Positions 23,320 to 37,186 are shown, counted from the first letter of the stretch. The stretch: DNA of 64,000 nt from Phocoena phocoena (GCF_963924675.1 NC_089235.1:57648520-57712519), one strand, 5' to 3'. Notes: generated by a model from the letters alone, not told the origin. Made by a program: numbers and translations.

Positions 23320-23599
23320 TGATCATGTGTATTTTTTTCCTGGGCTGATCACTCTGTCTCTCTCTCTCTGTGTCTCTCTTATCTCTCTTTCTCTCTGAAG
23401 ATGTAAGGGTAGAGATTCTGGTTACTGTCGTTATTTTCCAGACTCAGAAAGTATAAATGTATTCTTTAGAAAATCCAAGTCAGTATAAAGCCTATGATTT
23501 TATTTCTAGCATATAGTTATTAATAACTTAAAATAGCTAAATAATCAGTACATACTTTAAACAACATTTACGATTTTATATAGATTTACGTTTTTCAGA

Positions 23600-23765
23600 A
23601 TGTCTTCTCACAATTTATTAAATTTTCACAGAATTATGTTTTATTAATAAGAAAACTCTATTCAGTGACTTGGCTGAGACACAACAATGGCAGAGACAGA
23701 TTTAAACTGAGCCATTTGAACATAAGTCTGTTTCTCTTTCCAGCACACTGTGGATCTTTGGGTGG
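23600..23765 (-). mobile_element. MIR fragment
   Basis: MIR core text in reverse orientation is seen as gaaaactctattcagtgact followed by a degenerate 'cagagacagatttaaactga' block. The copy is heavily decayed. Confidence 0.55.
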
Positions 23766-25325
23766 AGACATCTAATTGAGCAAATGATTCTTTTGAGTGA
23801 ATAATAACCTTTAAGATGGCAAATTCGAACCTCATTCATGGAGGCATTCACCCTAATTCACCTTGGTTATGAGACTATTTTTTACTTCACCAGATGACTG
23901 AGCATCACTCTTAAAATCTTTATGTGTATAAACATAAATAACAGAAATTTCTTTTTATTAAGGTTTATTGAAAAAATGCAAGCAGCCTCAAGGTCCTCTA
24001 CAAATAAAATTTTATTGGATTTTGGTCAGTAACTACGATATTGTAAAACATAAAATACCTACCATAATTTTGCAAACCAAGGGTTATAATGATTTGTTTA
24101 CTTGGGAAAAAAACAAAACATTTAATTTGTCTCAAGTTCAAACTAACATGCCTGGCTGACTGTAATTTTTATTCATTCCAAATATAACACTGAAAAGTAC
24201 CATCTCTTGTCATTACTAGACTTTGGGTCTCTGCTTTTATGTTTAATTTATTATCGACTTGTGATTTTTTTTCTTTTATAGCTGCAAAATCAATTGAAAT
24301 AAAATAATGATTTGCTTTTACTGCTGAACAAGATGCTAGATGTCCTGTTTGCCAAGTGTACAGTTTATAAGTAGCAACGTGCCTTTAATAAAAAGTTTAA
24401 TAAAAACACAAAAACTAAAATGTCAAAATGCTTACCTTTTCTGATAAGATCATTAGTTTTTATCAAATCAGAGAACACATCATTTGTGTCTACATAATTG
24501 AAAACAAATATTTTGACAAGCAGCAAACCCTTGTAGGAAACATTGTACATTTCAAAAAAAAAAATGAAGCTTTCAGTAATATAGAGGAAAAGTTTCTTGT
24601 CAAAACAGTTTTCATCAGCAGTTGTCCAAGGGGGTTCTATAGCTAGTACTCAGTGTTTTATCTGCATTGCATGTGATAAAAACAAACAAAACTACTCATT
24701 TGATATATCTATATTACTGAAGTTCTCTTCAGTTAGATATGAAATCCTTACATCTATAGTTAGGCACAACCCTGATGGAAAAGAAAGGGAAAGTTACCCT
24801 TTTGTCATTTCTAGGGCACTGGGTGAATGTAAAAAAAATGGTTCAACCATTATTTGAATCTGAACAAGTATTTACACCATTGGTAAATTGAATATATAAG
24901 TAGAATATTATTTCACACAATTAAGTAACCAAATACAGCATGATTAGCTATTTGAATTGGTGGACAGAAGCCCCTATGGTTTCCAAGGTCACATGAAAAA
25001 TCCATGTTTATTGTTTTGTCTCCTTGTTATTTATCAATGTAATATAAATATAATGTCTAAGAATCCATGTTTTGAGAGATGGATCAGTTATAAAGTGAGC
25101 CATATACATTACAAATCTAATAACTTGCAAAGTTGAAAATTTTTGAATGGAAAACTCATTTATTTTATTTCTACATATCCAGTTCTTAACATAGCTAATG
25201 GAAATGTACCTTAACTTTTATTCGTAGTACTTATTACCAAAATAAATATGACAGGTTTATTTGTTTATCATCCAGCTCCAGAAGTTAGGATGTTGCTTCA
25301 TGAAAACATGACCTTTATGTGGTTA
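23766..25325. other. unassigned AT-rich sequence
   Basis: Several overlapping frames at 23968-24857 show no family resemblance and appear to be chance frames in AT-rich DNA. Confidence 0.45.
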
Positions 25326-25329
25326 ATAT

Positions 25330-25395
25330 TACAGTCCTAAAACCAAAGACAGTGCCTAGCACATCATGAGAACTCAACAAATATTTCTTCTATTG
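25330..25395 (+). mobile_element. MIR 3' fragment
   Basis: acagtgcctagcacatcatg followed by agaactcaacaaatatttct is a good match to the 3' end of MIR. Confidence 0.75.
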
Positions 25396-26284
25396 GAAAG
25401 AATACCTTTTTTACCAGTAAAATATTAGATTTAAATAATTTAAATAAATAATTGATTTAAATTATAGTAAATGAGTATATCATGAACATTTCATTCATTC
25501 ATCTGGAATGCTAACTTGTATAAAAAAGGCTTTTACAAACACAGGCAACTTTCAAAAAGGATATATTTGGACATAAACTTGACAAATGGCAATTACAATG
25601 AATAGATTTTAGAAAAACTAACATGTTGAAATAAATTAAATTAATGCAAATACCTTTGTACAGATTAACAACTGGAGCCTGAAAGGGGTAGTTTTTTGAG
25701 CCTGTAATTTAGTTAGAAAAGACAATATTTTAAGGATATGATGATTTCAGAAAAATGTTTAAAGAAGTAAACTTGCAGGTAGAAAGGCACTTTTGACTGT
25801 TGAAATACCAATCAAAACACCATAGAGTATTGGATAGGAGAAATAGAGGTGATCTGATTATGATGTGATCAAATGATGAAAATACATAAAATCTAAAACA
25901 AATTGCAGTGGTTGCACCTAATGCAGAATTGAGTATGGGAATTGGATGGCATTATCAAAAAATAAAATAAATTAACAAAATAAACACATAAACAAATAAA
26001 GAAGTAAATAATGAAGCTGTCTGATATCAGAACCTGAAACAAGTCAAAGTAGGATTTAAAAATTTTTTTAAATGCTGAAATAATGACATTAAGAATTCTT
26101 CTGGCAATTAACCAAAACTGGTTCTTAATTTTTTTCTAAGACTTTAAATTTTCATAGCCTCTTATAATTTGCCAAATGATTTCTCATTCAATATCTTACA
26201 TACATTTTATGAGCATTCTGATATAGAAGGTGTACTGAGTGCTTACAAAAAATCAGGCATTGTGAAAAGACCTGGGGATCCACA

Positions 26285-26400
26285 GGGGAACAAGCTGGAT
26301 GTTCTTAGACATGTTACTTAGCTGTTCTTTCACCCTCAGTTTCTTCATCTGTAAAACACACATGAAAGAAAATCAAGCATAAAATATGCATAGATAGGTG
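26285..26400 (+). mobile_element. MIR core fragment
   Basis: MIR core in plus orientation: gacatgttacttagctgttc, then cctcagtttcttcatctgta and aaac. Confidence 0.75.
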
Positions 26401-26539
26401 TAAATGGAATTATTTTTAGATTTTATAAGATGATACATGGAAAGCATTTACATCAGGGTTTTGCCATATTATAAAAATGCAATTAAATATTTCATCCCTT
26501 AAGCTATAGAAGACTACTTACTGATATTTAAAGTATTCA

Positions 26540-26910
26540 GAACAGATTGAATGACAAAAGGTAGAGTTAAAATAATATGTACATAAAGTAAATGACACAA
26601 AGTGTTAACAGTAGTTAAATTTGGGTACAGGGCATCCAAATATTCTCTGTAACGTTTTTATTCTTAGCACTTTTGTGGGGGCTTGAAATGATTTCAAATA
26701 GTGTTTTTAAAGTACATACAGTATAATTACTCCTTTAAAACAATACATTTTTATAGAAAAATATTTAAAAGCTATATACAAAAGTATTAACAATGCTTAT
26801 CTCTGAACACAGTGATTATGAGAAATCAATTTATTTTTTATATGCTTTCAAAATTTTGTATGTGAATTATGTATGAATTAATTATATTAAAATTTCATTT
26901 TAAATATATT
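26540..26910 (+). mobile_element. possible old L1 3' UTR
   Basis: AT-rich text such as ttaacaatgcttatctctga and ctttcaaaattttgtatgtg resembles old L1 3' untranslated ends. No diagnostic coding part is attached. Confidence 0.35.
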
Positions 26911-28029
26911 TTAAAACTAATTTATAGTCTATATTAGTTAATAAGGGAACACAAATCTAGAAAGAAAACCTTGAAAAGGACATAGATGTATAATACCTGA
27001 GTAGAAAGTACAGTATGAGATTTCAACTAAAATGAAGAACTTGTAAAGAAAATTTATTTAAAAGGAAAAGAGAGCTCTACTGTAAGTATGCTTTTTAAAC
27101 ATTTTTAAAGCATCATCTTTTGGTAACTTTTAGAAATAATTTATGCTTCACTGTTGTTACAAATTGATTTGTCTTTTAAAAAAGTTCTATTTAGAAAATA
27201 AAAGAACAGAAAACTACCTTAATCTCAACATTGCTTCCATATGCAGATAATGTGCACGGAATGACACAGATTATAAGTTTCCTTTTCAATGAGGTGTTAT
27301 ATGCTTTTATCTTCATAAAGACACAGGAAGGAGGATGATTCTTGGTTCTTGAAATCAAAGATCAGTTTGGTTTTATCGCTTCAGTTTGAACTGAAAATTC
27401 CTGTCAGAGACACATATGTTTATTGCTCCAATGCATCTGCTGGGTCATTTATCACCCTCAGTCTGTACCTACAGTTCTCATTTGTTCTCTATATTCAGGT
27501 CAGAAAAGGCATTTAGTGTCATAATTGGCAAAAACACCTATTTTTCATCTTTTATTCTAATTTGAAAATGTCCTCTATCCGTCTGTTAAAACTTAATAGT
27601 GAATATTATAAACAAGTGAAAAGACATCTCAACTCTTTACTACCTAACTTTAGGACATCTTTTATGAAAATTGTTTAAACATGGTGCATTTCAGAAGTAT
27701 ACTAGAAAGAGTTATAAGAGAAAAATCTAGGTGATTGCTTCATTGGATTACTTGTGAGGTTATTAGAATTAATGTGTGTAGGTGGCTGTTTATCTCAGTG
27801 AACCAATTTTCCTATAATATCATTGGAAGAACATCTTGCCCTGTATGTTAGCATTTTTAGAAAATATTTCCAAAAGGAGTAACCCAGAATATCATGTGTG
27901 GCTTTACTGGATTAATCAACATACTTTAGCCACTCATCATCCTCACCATTTCATGATGAGCCTGATCTCGTTGTTACTTTGGGCTCCAAGTTTCGACTCT
28001 CAATGAACCTATGATTCCTTACCTATCTT
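26911..28029. other. unassigned AT-rich sequence
   Basis: I see no gene or named repeat. Confidence 0.45.
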
Positions 28030-28045
28030 CTTCTTCTATCTCTTT

Positions 28046-28533
28046 TTTTTTAAAAAACAAGTTAGAAATAATATACTTTGTATAGTTTCCCTATTTAAAA
28101 AAAAATTGTTATATAATTTTTAAAGGTTACTTTCCATTTATGGTTATTATGAAATATTGACTATATTCCCCACGTTGTACAATACATCCTTGAGCCTATC
28201 TTACACACAATACTTTGTACCTCCCACTTTCCCACCCTTATATTGCCCCTCTGCCCCCACCACTAGTAACCACTAGTTTCTTCTCTATATCTGTAAGTCT
28301 GCTTCTTTTTTGTCATGTTCATTAGTTTGTTGTATTTTTTAGATTCCACATGTAAGTGTATCATACCATATTTGTCCTTTTCTGACTTATTTCACTTAGC
28401 ATAATGTCCTCCAGGTCCATCTATGTTGCTGAACATGGCAAACCTCTGTTTTTTTTATGGCTGAATAGTATTACCTTGCATATTCATACCACGTATTCTT
28501 TATCCATTCATCAGTTGATGGACATATCTTAAC
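28046..28533 (-). mobile_element. 5'-truncated L1 3' end
   Basis: Minus-strand L1 3' UTR and ORF2 tail: gttgtacaatacatccttga, agcataatgtcctccaggtc, and ttatccattcatcagttgat. Near-identical flanks cttcttctatctcttt / cttcttgatctcttt at 28030-28045 and 28534-28548 look like the target duplication. Confidence 0.85.
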
Positions 28534-28579
28534 CTTCTTGATCTCTTTATTCTGTCTCAATGACCTGGCCCTAGAATGA

Positions 28580-28800
28580 CAGCATGGCATAGTAATTGAG
28601 TCCAGAATGTGAAAGCAGATGTTCTAAGTTGAAATCTCATCTAAGTTCTTCATCCTTTTTGTGTCTCAATTTCTTATATGTTAATTGGGAGGATAATAAT
28701 AGTACTATCTCGTAGAATTACGAGATGAAAATGACAACATATTTAATGCGGTTAGAATAGTGCCTGGCATATGTTAAGTATAAAATTATGAACAATAATT
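28580..28800 (+). mobile_element. MIR, nearly full-length
   Basis: Plus-strand MIR from agcatggcatagtaattgag, through gtgtctcaatttcttatatg, to tagtgcctggcatatgttaa. This is one of the better preserved MIR copies here. Confidence 0.8.
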
Positions 28801-29369
28801 ATTACTGTATTATTAATTATGGAAATCAACCTCTTCTACATGATTTTGCTCTTTTTACTTCTAACAGATTTCTATTTGGTTCTGCTATCTGTTGCTCCAT
28901 AGCAAAGTAGCAGACTAGCTACTGCAGTCTTATGTCATCAATTTCTTCTTACCTATTTTTCTTGATTGGCCATTTGCACATGTTCGTGTTTCTCCAATCT
29001 GTTTCAAAAATAAAAAGAAAGAAACACATCCATATCCCCTCCAGCTATCACCCTATCTCTAGTCTCTCTGTCCTTCACAACCAAACCAATTTAAAAATGG
29101 CTGAAGAATGTCTATCAGCAACATTCTAGGATACTTCAAAGCCACAAGAGAATGATTATACCCCTAGAAGAGGGACAGGGACAAAACCTGGGGCACATGG
29201 TTGCACTCTGAGCTGAAAGCCCTTTATATAATTTTCTTTACTTCACTCTCCTTCCTTTGCCTTCTCTCATTGAAGTTGCTTTATCTCACCATAAAATCTT
29301 AAGGATTATCTTCTTCTCCCTCATCTACAAGCTGAACTCTCAAGGAGATCTTACCTATTCCTTTAGCCT

Positions 29370-29580
29370 CAGTGAAAATTGATATGACTTCCAAATCAAG
29401 AACTCCATTTCAGTTGTGTCTCTGGGCTTCAGATCTCCACATGCTATTCAGTACCTCCTCTATGTAACAGATGATTCAACGTAATACATCTAAAAATTAT
29501 TCAACTATTCAAGCACCCCATCACCAAATTCTTTTTTTACAAGATCTATCTCATTGCTTGGTAACATCATGAACACATTT
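29370..29580 (+). mobile_element. L2 3' fragment
   Basis: gatatgacttccaaatcaag, ctgggcttcagatctccaca and gtaatacatctaaaa follow the order of the LINE2 3' consensus in degenerate form. Confidence 0.5.
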
Positions 29581-32495
29581 TTCCTTCCTTTCTACTTATT
29601 ATGTAATATTAGATACATTTTTAAAAAACAAATAATAATATAAAACATATCTTATACTCACACCTAATTTAAGGAATAAATATTATAAAATTACTAAGGC
29701 CATCTGTATACCCCCTCCTGTATTGTATTACCCTTCCTAAACCTAGAAGTAAGTAATCATTATCCTGAAATTAAAGGTTATTCTTTCTTAATGACAAAGT
29801 GTGCCAAATTAATAGGGTTAATAAACTCAGTGATTCCTGATGTATACTTTATATAAATGAAACTGTTATTTAGTAGGTTTATAATAGGGTTTAAGATACA
29901 CCTTGTAAGCTACACTTTATTTTATGCAGATTATTCATCTCTAGGACATAGAGAAAAAATAAGAATAACATAATCCTCATAAGGACTGTAGCAATTAAAA
30001 AAAATAATGGTAAAGATGATGTGTCAGAACTGAACAATAGAGTCTGTTACAACACAGAAGAGAAGCAACATCTAAAGAGATGATGTGGTGGGCCCTTCTT
30101 GTTAGCACAGGTTCTTTTCTTAGGTCTGCATTTATTTCCTATGTCATTGGTCACATTGCCTACTTATAAAAGCTGCCTAACACAGAGAGTAATGCTTTAT
30201 GTAAACTGGATACAATGCCTTATAACACTGGGATAATAATACTGGCCACCCACCAACTTCACAGGAATAGTCTAAAGAATTAATGAGATCATGTTTGCCA
30301 GGTTTTATGAGATCCATGGATAAAAGCAGTTATAAAAGTACAAAGTCCTGGAAGGAATTCTGCTGTGGTTTGAGTGACAGGTATAATGTCTTTTCAAGAA
30401 GAATATAGTTTTGTGTTCTAGCTGATGTGAAAAACATTATGAGAAGTCAGATGTGTAAAGTGAAAGAATACCAGGGAAATGAAGGCAACTGGAGGGGAGA
30501 AGGATCTGCCCAGAGATCTATAACAGATACTATTTAAATATCCTTTTGTTTTCTTGCTCTCAGTTAAATCTTTATCTAAGAACTGAGATGCATTATTATT
30601 GCTTTGGATTAGTATGCATGAACAAGGGAAAGATAGTGTCCTACTTTTCTGGATCATCCTTTACAAGGATCCTGGCCAAATAACTATTTCTAGTGAAGAA
30701 AAGCTATTTTTCTCACAGTATGATGGAGGACTATAAATACAATTTCAAAACTTACATTGTTCATTCCACTTTCCCTTTTAATTGAGCACATCCTTCCAAG
30801 TACATATAACAGAAAAACATTTCATAGAGTATATCAGAATTTCTCAAACTCTGTCCATGAAACATTATTAGGTTGAGATGCCCCATGAAAAATAGTAAGA
30901 CTCTAATACTTAAATAAACAAGTTTAATGTTATTATTCCCATTATTCATCAAACACATTTTCTTACAAAATACTTAGTTAATATTTTATACATTAGAGTC
31001 TAAGAATTTGTGTTCCTTTAGAACACACATTCAAAACTAATGAAAATTTCTTATAGGTGTGAGAGTTATTCTAGGCATGTTAAGGGGCAAAGCTTCAAAT
31101 ACCACGAGAATTTAGAAAACAAGGCACAGCAACTCAAGGATGGAAAAACTAAGATGGTAAAGTTAGATGTATAACAAAGTTATATGCAGAAAAAAATACA
31201 AATGTTTATAATCTGTGCAGAGAAGTGTGAAAATGCACATTCTTTCAAGGTAATTAATTTCATGTATACCCTAGTTGGTGTGGGAGGTTTTAGATAAACT
31301 TATTCTTCAGTTTGTGTTTGACTATGGGAAAAATAAACTGGTGTTGAGTCTGAAAATAATATAAAAATAGTAATCTAATCTTGAATAACAACACAAAGAA
31401 TAATCTTATTCTATGTGCACATGCAGAAACAGCCACACGTACAAATATAAATACATGGACTTGATATATAGAGAATGATTTTATTTTCTAACTATAAAAT
31501 TGTTTTCTTTAATATGTACATAAGTCAACTATTTAAAGACTCTCAATAATATGAAATTATTAGAGGGCTTTGACTATGTTTGAGGCATTTTTTTCTATCA
31601 AAAATATAACTGATTAAAAGACCAGCACTCAAAATTTAGCAAATAGAAAAACAAATTTGAAAATATTTTATAAATTACTTCTCAAATTTTAAAAGCCGGG
31701 TAAAATGAAATTGAATAGTACTTAAGGGGAAATGTATTTATTTTCAAGTCAAAGCATGATAAATTAAATCCCTCTATCATCTAAAATGTTGATGCTCAGA
31801 TCATAATATTAAAAGCAAAGTGTCTAAGATAGGAAATCATTTAATAAACTTACCATATACATTATAACATAGTATGATATTAATTACTTTGGCTCCCAGA
31901 ATGCTGAAAAGGAGAGAGTATTGGTCCAGTAGTGAAAGTTCTGTGTTCAAATGGTGAACCCTATTAATTTGCACCACATCCTCCGGTCTGAGGTTTCCCG
32001 TTAGATTCCGGTGCTGCCTTTTCTATCTTACAAGGCTATTGTGATATTTAAAGGATCAAAAGCCCAGTCTTAGGGTTGGAAGATCCAGGTGTTAGTTATA
32101 ACTCTGGAAACTCAAAGCTTCATTTTATTTTTCTATAATACAGAGATTAAAAACATCTCTTCAAACAGTTATAGGAACTAAAAAGGAAACAAGGGGACTG
32201 AATACTGTTAACTGGAAAGATCAAATCCAAATGTATATTACACTTCTATCACTAATCCCTATTCTACGCAAAATCTTACATGAAATCTCAAGATTAAAAA
32301 CAGATCAAAGTAAAACTAGTTATAGCAGAGATATATTCCTGCTTGGCATCCCTCCAGTCCCCAGATTCCTTCACCAGGAAGTTTTATAAAATATTGACAT
32401 TTCCAAAATAAACAAAAAAGTGTAGAATTAAGCTTTCTATAACTAATATTTTTTTTAAATAGCCTATTGTGTTACATACATTTGTTCATGAAATC
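29581..32495. other. unassigned AT-rich sequence
   Basis: Weak MIR-like text near 30225-30295 and a hAT-like terminus near 30835 (agaatttctcaaactctgtc) are the only hints of old repeats. The frames at 30418-30958 have no family resemblance. Confidence 0.4.
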
Positions 32496-32499
32496 CACA

Positions 32500-32660
32500 T
32501 GAAAACTTGCCTATATGTTACTGTTTAATTTTATAGTATAGGAAACTGAGACTCAAAAAGGTTAATAAATTCCCCCAAGATCATATAACCAATGTATGGT
32601 AGAGGTAAGGATCAAATCCATATCTAGGCATATACTGCCATATCATCCTGCCTTCCTACT
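32500..32660 (-). mobile_element. MIR fragment
   Basis: Reverse MIR core: ataggaaactgagactcaaa, then ggttaataaattcccccaag and aggatcaaatccatatc. Confidence 0.8.
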
Positions 32661-33103
32661 ATTATCAGTTATATTTGAGTTGTGAGAAGGTGCTACTAGA
32701 GTAATAAATAGTTAAGGACTGGAAGATATCATAAAAATTAAAATAATAGATCACTTGATAATTATTTGAATAGGTACAGAAAGCTTAATATATACATTTC
32801 CATTCCATTCATTAAAATATAGTTCTTTTTATCACTTAAGAATTGAGTTAAATATCATTCCTGTATATTAGCATTACCTTTCATCTTGTTTCTGTTCATC
32901 AACCCTCCCTCTGATTCGTAGAGAGAAACATGACTTCTTCAGTTGACAGAAATTCTTTAATTCAAAGACAATTATTTTACATTGAAACAACAGAGCTAGC
33001 CTGATTATTCTGATCTCTAATCCTCAATTTAGGGCCATTACCTCTGGAGACATGTTTAGGACTGCAGATTCCAATCCATCAGTAAACTTTGACATTCACA
33101 CTT

Positions 33104-33563
33104 CCTTTTTTTTTTTTTTAATATTTATTGGAGTATAATTGCTTTACAATGGTGTTTTAGTTTCTGTTGTATAACAAAGTGAATCTGCTATACATATACA
33201 TACATCCCTGTATCTTCTCCCTCTTGCGTCTCCCTCCCACCCTCCCTATCCCACCCCTCTAGGTGGTCACAAGGCACCGAGCGGATCTCCCTGTGCTATG
33301 CGGCTGCTTCCCACTAGCTATCTATTTTACATTTGGTAATGTATATATGTCCATGCCACGCTGTCACTTCGTCCCAGCTTACCCTTCCCCCTCCCCATGT
33401 CCTCAAGTCCATTCTCTACGTCTGTGTCTTGATTCCTGTCCTGCCCGTAGGTTCTTCAGAACCATTGTTTTTTAGATTCCATATATATGTGTTAGAATAT
33501 GGTATTTGTTTTTCTCTTTCTGACTTACTTCAGTCTGTATAACAGTCTCTAGGTCCATCCACC
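33104..33563 (-). mobile_element. young 5'-truncated L1 3' end
   Basis: Poly-T on the left, then L1 3' UTR text: ttggagtataattgctttac, ctccctcccaccctccctat, ctgtgctatgcggctgcttc. It runs into the ORF2 end region at tctaggtccatccacctcac. Short matching flanks (tcacactt at 33096-33103 and 33564-33571) suggest the target duplication. It matches the 3' ends of the L1s at 51325 and 56739. The two overlapping plus frames here are antisense L1 UTR. Confidence 0.9.
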
Positions 33564-33571
33564 TCACACTT

Positions 33572-34850
33572 TCTTAAATCAACATTCCAGTTTGCATCTT
33601 TGAGACTGATGAAGTATACAAGCTCCTTCATGAATTAGATACGTACATTTCATATTCCTATTCTTCTTTTCATATTATCTCTATGCAGGCAATTGCCAAT
33701 GTCTTACATCACTTATTCTAATACTAACAAAATCTTCAGTATTAGTCACCATCAAAGACCTTGAAAGATGGGGTCAACCATTGGGTTTATGAGTCTTAAT
33801 ATTGCTTACGATAAAAGTGCATCTCTTCTACCCTGATTTATATTTCTGATTTTTATTTCTATTTTTCTAATGATACCTTGTTCTATCTAGATCTTCTTCC
33901 ACGAGCTGTCACTCTGATACTCAGACTGACTTCCAGAAAGCAATAACCTCTCATATTCTTTTTTTCGGGCACCATGATCTTGAAGCTAGGGCCTAAATCT
34001 CTGGTGAAGTTGCCACCCTTTTTTGTACTTCATTTCCAGTACCAAATTGTCTATCCGTTAGCATTATCTTTTGCTGCATATGTTGGACAACCAAATTACA
34101 CCACCGTAACCATATATGGCTTTATTTTTCTTGTATAATCAATGTCCAGGAAGGCACAGCTACTAGAGAGTATGTTTAAGGAATCTGTCTTTCAGTTCTA
34201 CTTTCACTAATATCTGCTTTTTGTCCAGATCATCACTGAAAGGCTTTTCATTTTGGTGTGACAGCTAAAACTTATAAGAAAAATTGGTGCAACAGTATTT
34301 TCTCCTGTTAAAACTTTAGTTTGGAACTAGCATATTGGGTTGGTAACAGTATTATCAACCTGGTTTCCAGAATTTCCTTTCTTGTATGATTCCAAGTTAG
34401 AATTAGCCAAAGGTAAAGTTGCACAATATTTGCAAGGTGAAAGTGAAATAAGATCCATTAAATTCTGAAGGTTGCCATTGGTTACAAGTAGTGAGAGACA
34501 GACAAAGTGGTGTCATTTTAGTCTTACTCTTCCTAAGTTTGGTGTTTATATCTCCTTCCTAACTGCCAGCCAGGCCAACCAACAGCAAACTGAAGCCCAC
34601 CATCAACTGTTTCACTGCAAATTTACAGAGGTAAATCCAGAAAAGCCAACAACTTTCTGTGGACTTTGCACCTATCCCTGTATCTCTGTCTTACTCCAGC
34701 ACCTGCTTGTGCATTGCTTCCAGATTTCCATGTAAGATCTGATTCATTCATCTATATCAAGACTGATGAATGATCTGTCTTAGATGACTCAATTCTTCTT
34801 TTCAAACATACTTTTCCTAGCTCAATACTGATCTAGAGAGGTAAAAAGTA
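33572..34850. other. unassigned sequence
   Basis: No recognised family. The plus frame at 34472-34735 (87 residues, Gln- and His-containing) has no start context or homology that I recognise. Confidence 0.4.
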
Positions 34851-34854
34851 ATAT

Positions 34855-35292
34855 AAGAGAATTCTATAAAACATTATACACCAACAAACTAGGGAAGTTA
34901 GATGGGATGACAAATTCCTTAAGAACACAGTAATTACCAAAACTCAGGAAGAAATAGGAAATCTGAACAGACTTATGACAAGTAAAAACATTGAATCAGT
35001 CACCAAAAATCTCCTGGCAAAGAAAAGTCCAAGACCAGTAGGCTCATTGGTGACTTATACCAAACATTTAAAGAATTTTAGCAGCAATCCTTCTCAAACT
35101 CTTCCAATAAAAGTAGGAGAGGAGGGAACACATCTTAACTCATTCTCTGAGGCCACTGTTACTCTGATACTGTACCAAAGCCAGACAAGGATAACATACA
35201 CACAAAAGCAACAGATCATAATTCTTATGAATATAGATGTAGAACTTCTCAACAATGTAATAACAAACTGAATCCAACAGCAAATTAAAAGA
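34855..35292 (+). mobile_element. old L1 ORF2 internal fragment
   Basis: Plus-strand ORF2 text from just upstream of the RT core: ggaagaaataggaaatctga, accaaacatttaaagaattt, caatccttctcaaactcttc, and aacaaactgaatccaacagc. The 98-residue frame 34975-35271 covers it in part and is a pseudogene scrap. Confidence 0.88.
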
Positions 35293-35299
35293 CAAAGAT

Positions 35300-35876
35300 T
35301 TAAAATAAATGTGTATTAAATGATTAACTTATCATCTAGCAGAGTATCAGCGTTTAATAATTACCAGCAATTTTTTATTGTCATCAGTGTTTCTACTGAT
35401 ATCATTGTTATTATTTTTGTATTCATAGCACTTAGTCCACAACCCAACACATACGATTTTTCTGTTGATTTGATATTGCTTGTGAAAAGACAATTTTACC
35501 TATCTTTATGTGTGCCCAGCAATGAAACAGAATCTATAAAATGATGGTATTTTTCACTAGACTATATATTCCTATAATGGAAGAATCTTTGTTGTGCTTT
35601 TTTAATTCCTTCAAACTAAAAAAATATTTTTGTGCATAATTATTCTTAATGCATGGTTGATGGTGCACAATACATTGTTATTTGAGTAAATTAATAAATG
35701 CATAGACCAAAAAAATCTGGTAATACTAGATAATAGAGTTTTTAAAACTTTAAGCTCAAAATAAATAAGTCTGAGGCATTGAGAAACAAAGATTTTCCTT
35801 CAAACTATCAACAGTTTGCATAATAACATGTTGAAACATGAGAAAACTTCTTGGATGTGAGTCTACAACAGTTGGT
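35300..35876. other. unassigned AT-rich sequence
   Basis: I see no supported feature. Confidence 0.45.
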
Positions 35877-35883
35877 CATGTCT

Positions 35884-36092
35884 TTTTTTTTTTTTTTTTT
35901 GCGGTACGCGGGCCTCTCACTGTTGTGGCCTCTCCCGTTGCGGAGCACAGGCTCCAGACGCGCAGGCTCAGAGGCCATGGCTCATGGGCCCAGCTGCTCT
36001 GCGGCATGTGGGATCCTCCCGGACCGGGGCACGAACCCGTGTCCCCTGCATCGGCAGGTGGACTCTCAACCACTGCGCCACCAGGGAAGCCC
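35884..36092 (-). mobile_element. short CHR-type SINE
   Basis: Minus-strand SINE: poly-T on the left, body gcggtacgcgggcctctcac, head on the right (ccaccagggaagcccc). Target duplication catgtctttttt begins at 35877 and at 36093 and merges with the tail. Long overlapping frames here are SINE sequence. Confidence 0.94.
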
Positions 36093-36633
36093 CATGTCTT
36101 TTTTTTTTTTTATTGTATTTTTACATATTTCTAATTATAATCTGACAAGCACAGATGATCAATAAATGGGAATAAATGAGTGGCAGTAATTCAGTAAGTC
36201 ACTGACACTATGCACCATACAGAAAGACCAAATTTTTTAATGCATTTTTCTCAGTTCTGTTTTTAAGCCCATAGAAAATGTCACTATATTAATGCCCAGT
36301 AATAACCAGTGGATGAAAAACATAAATTTACATGAATGCATCAAGAATTAATCACTTTCTATTATGAAACATTAAACCAAACAGAAAGTGTTCAATTAAT
36401 GCAGAGCCAAAGTTACTGAATATGCCTATCTTGCCTGTAGAAAATGATATCTTTTTTTAAATAACAACTTTTATTTTAATTCCTTTAAAAAGGTTAAAGA
36501 CTTTTAAAATATTATTATTATTGGGGGTACAGAGTATATTTTAAGGCTTCATATTAATTACTTTTATTATTTAGGTCTTTTTTCTTAGCACATTGGCTAC
36601 ATGCTTTTAAGTACTTTATACATTATTTGTATA

Positions 36634-37186
36634 TGTAGGGAGACAAAATTTGCCATTCTAAAATGTGTCTCTTTGGCATAAGGATTCATGTAGGCTGATT
36701 ATTTTTAAGAAACAGAAGACTCAGAAGTCTTTCTTTTGACCTCTGTCTTAGCTGCCTGAAGAATTTAGATAAAGGACCTCTTCCTGGAACAGAGCTATAT
36801 TAAAGAGATATATTTAAAAGTATGGGCTAGATGTGATGAGACCTAGAGACCAGAGTCCACTTGGTGTCCCTCATGTCTCTGTGTGGCTCAGCAACCATTT
36901 GTTTACCAAACATTTGCTTTTCCATCTCCATGTCAATTGTTTGCATCCCCTTTGAAGTCCCAAACCACTACCCCCAATATCCTCTCATCTTTAGCTGAAG
37001 ATGGTATTTAAGGTGAGCGCTTAGGCCATTTTGGTGAGTTATTCAGTTTTCCTAGGTCTCTCCCATATATACATATTATGAAACTTTTGTTTGATTTTCT
37101 CCTGCTAATCTGTCTCATGTCAAATTAATTCTTAGATCAGCCAGAAGGACCAAAAAGGGTAGAGGAAAATTCCTTCCTCCTTGACA
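36634..37186 (+). repeat. solo LTR of a mammalian ERV
   Basis: About 553 bp with TG at 36634 and CA at 37186. It starts tgtagggagacaaaatttgc and ends with the block ctgctaatctgtctcatgtc, then gggtagaggaaaattccttc and ttgaca. No internal retroviral sequence is attached, so it appears to be a solo LTR left by recombination. It resembles the LTR at 47244-47762 in both terminal parts. I do not assign a family name. Confidence 0.7.

Noticed and set aside
34472..34735. 87-residue frame as a possible exon
   Set aside because: I see no flanking splice signals that fit a gene, and no homologous family comes to mind.
35838..36165. Overlapping frames of about 100 residues with similar 'genes' at 13712-13986, 23023-23398, 54109-54504 and 60718-61058
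   Set aside because: All are the same CHR SINE translated in various frames. The shared peptide text comes from the repeat.
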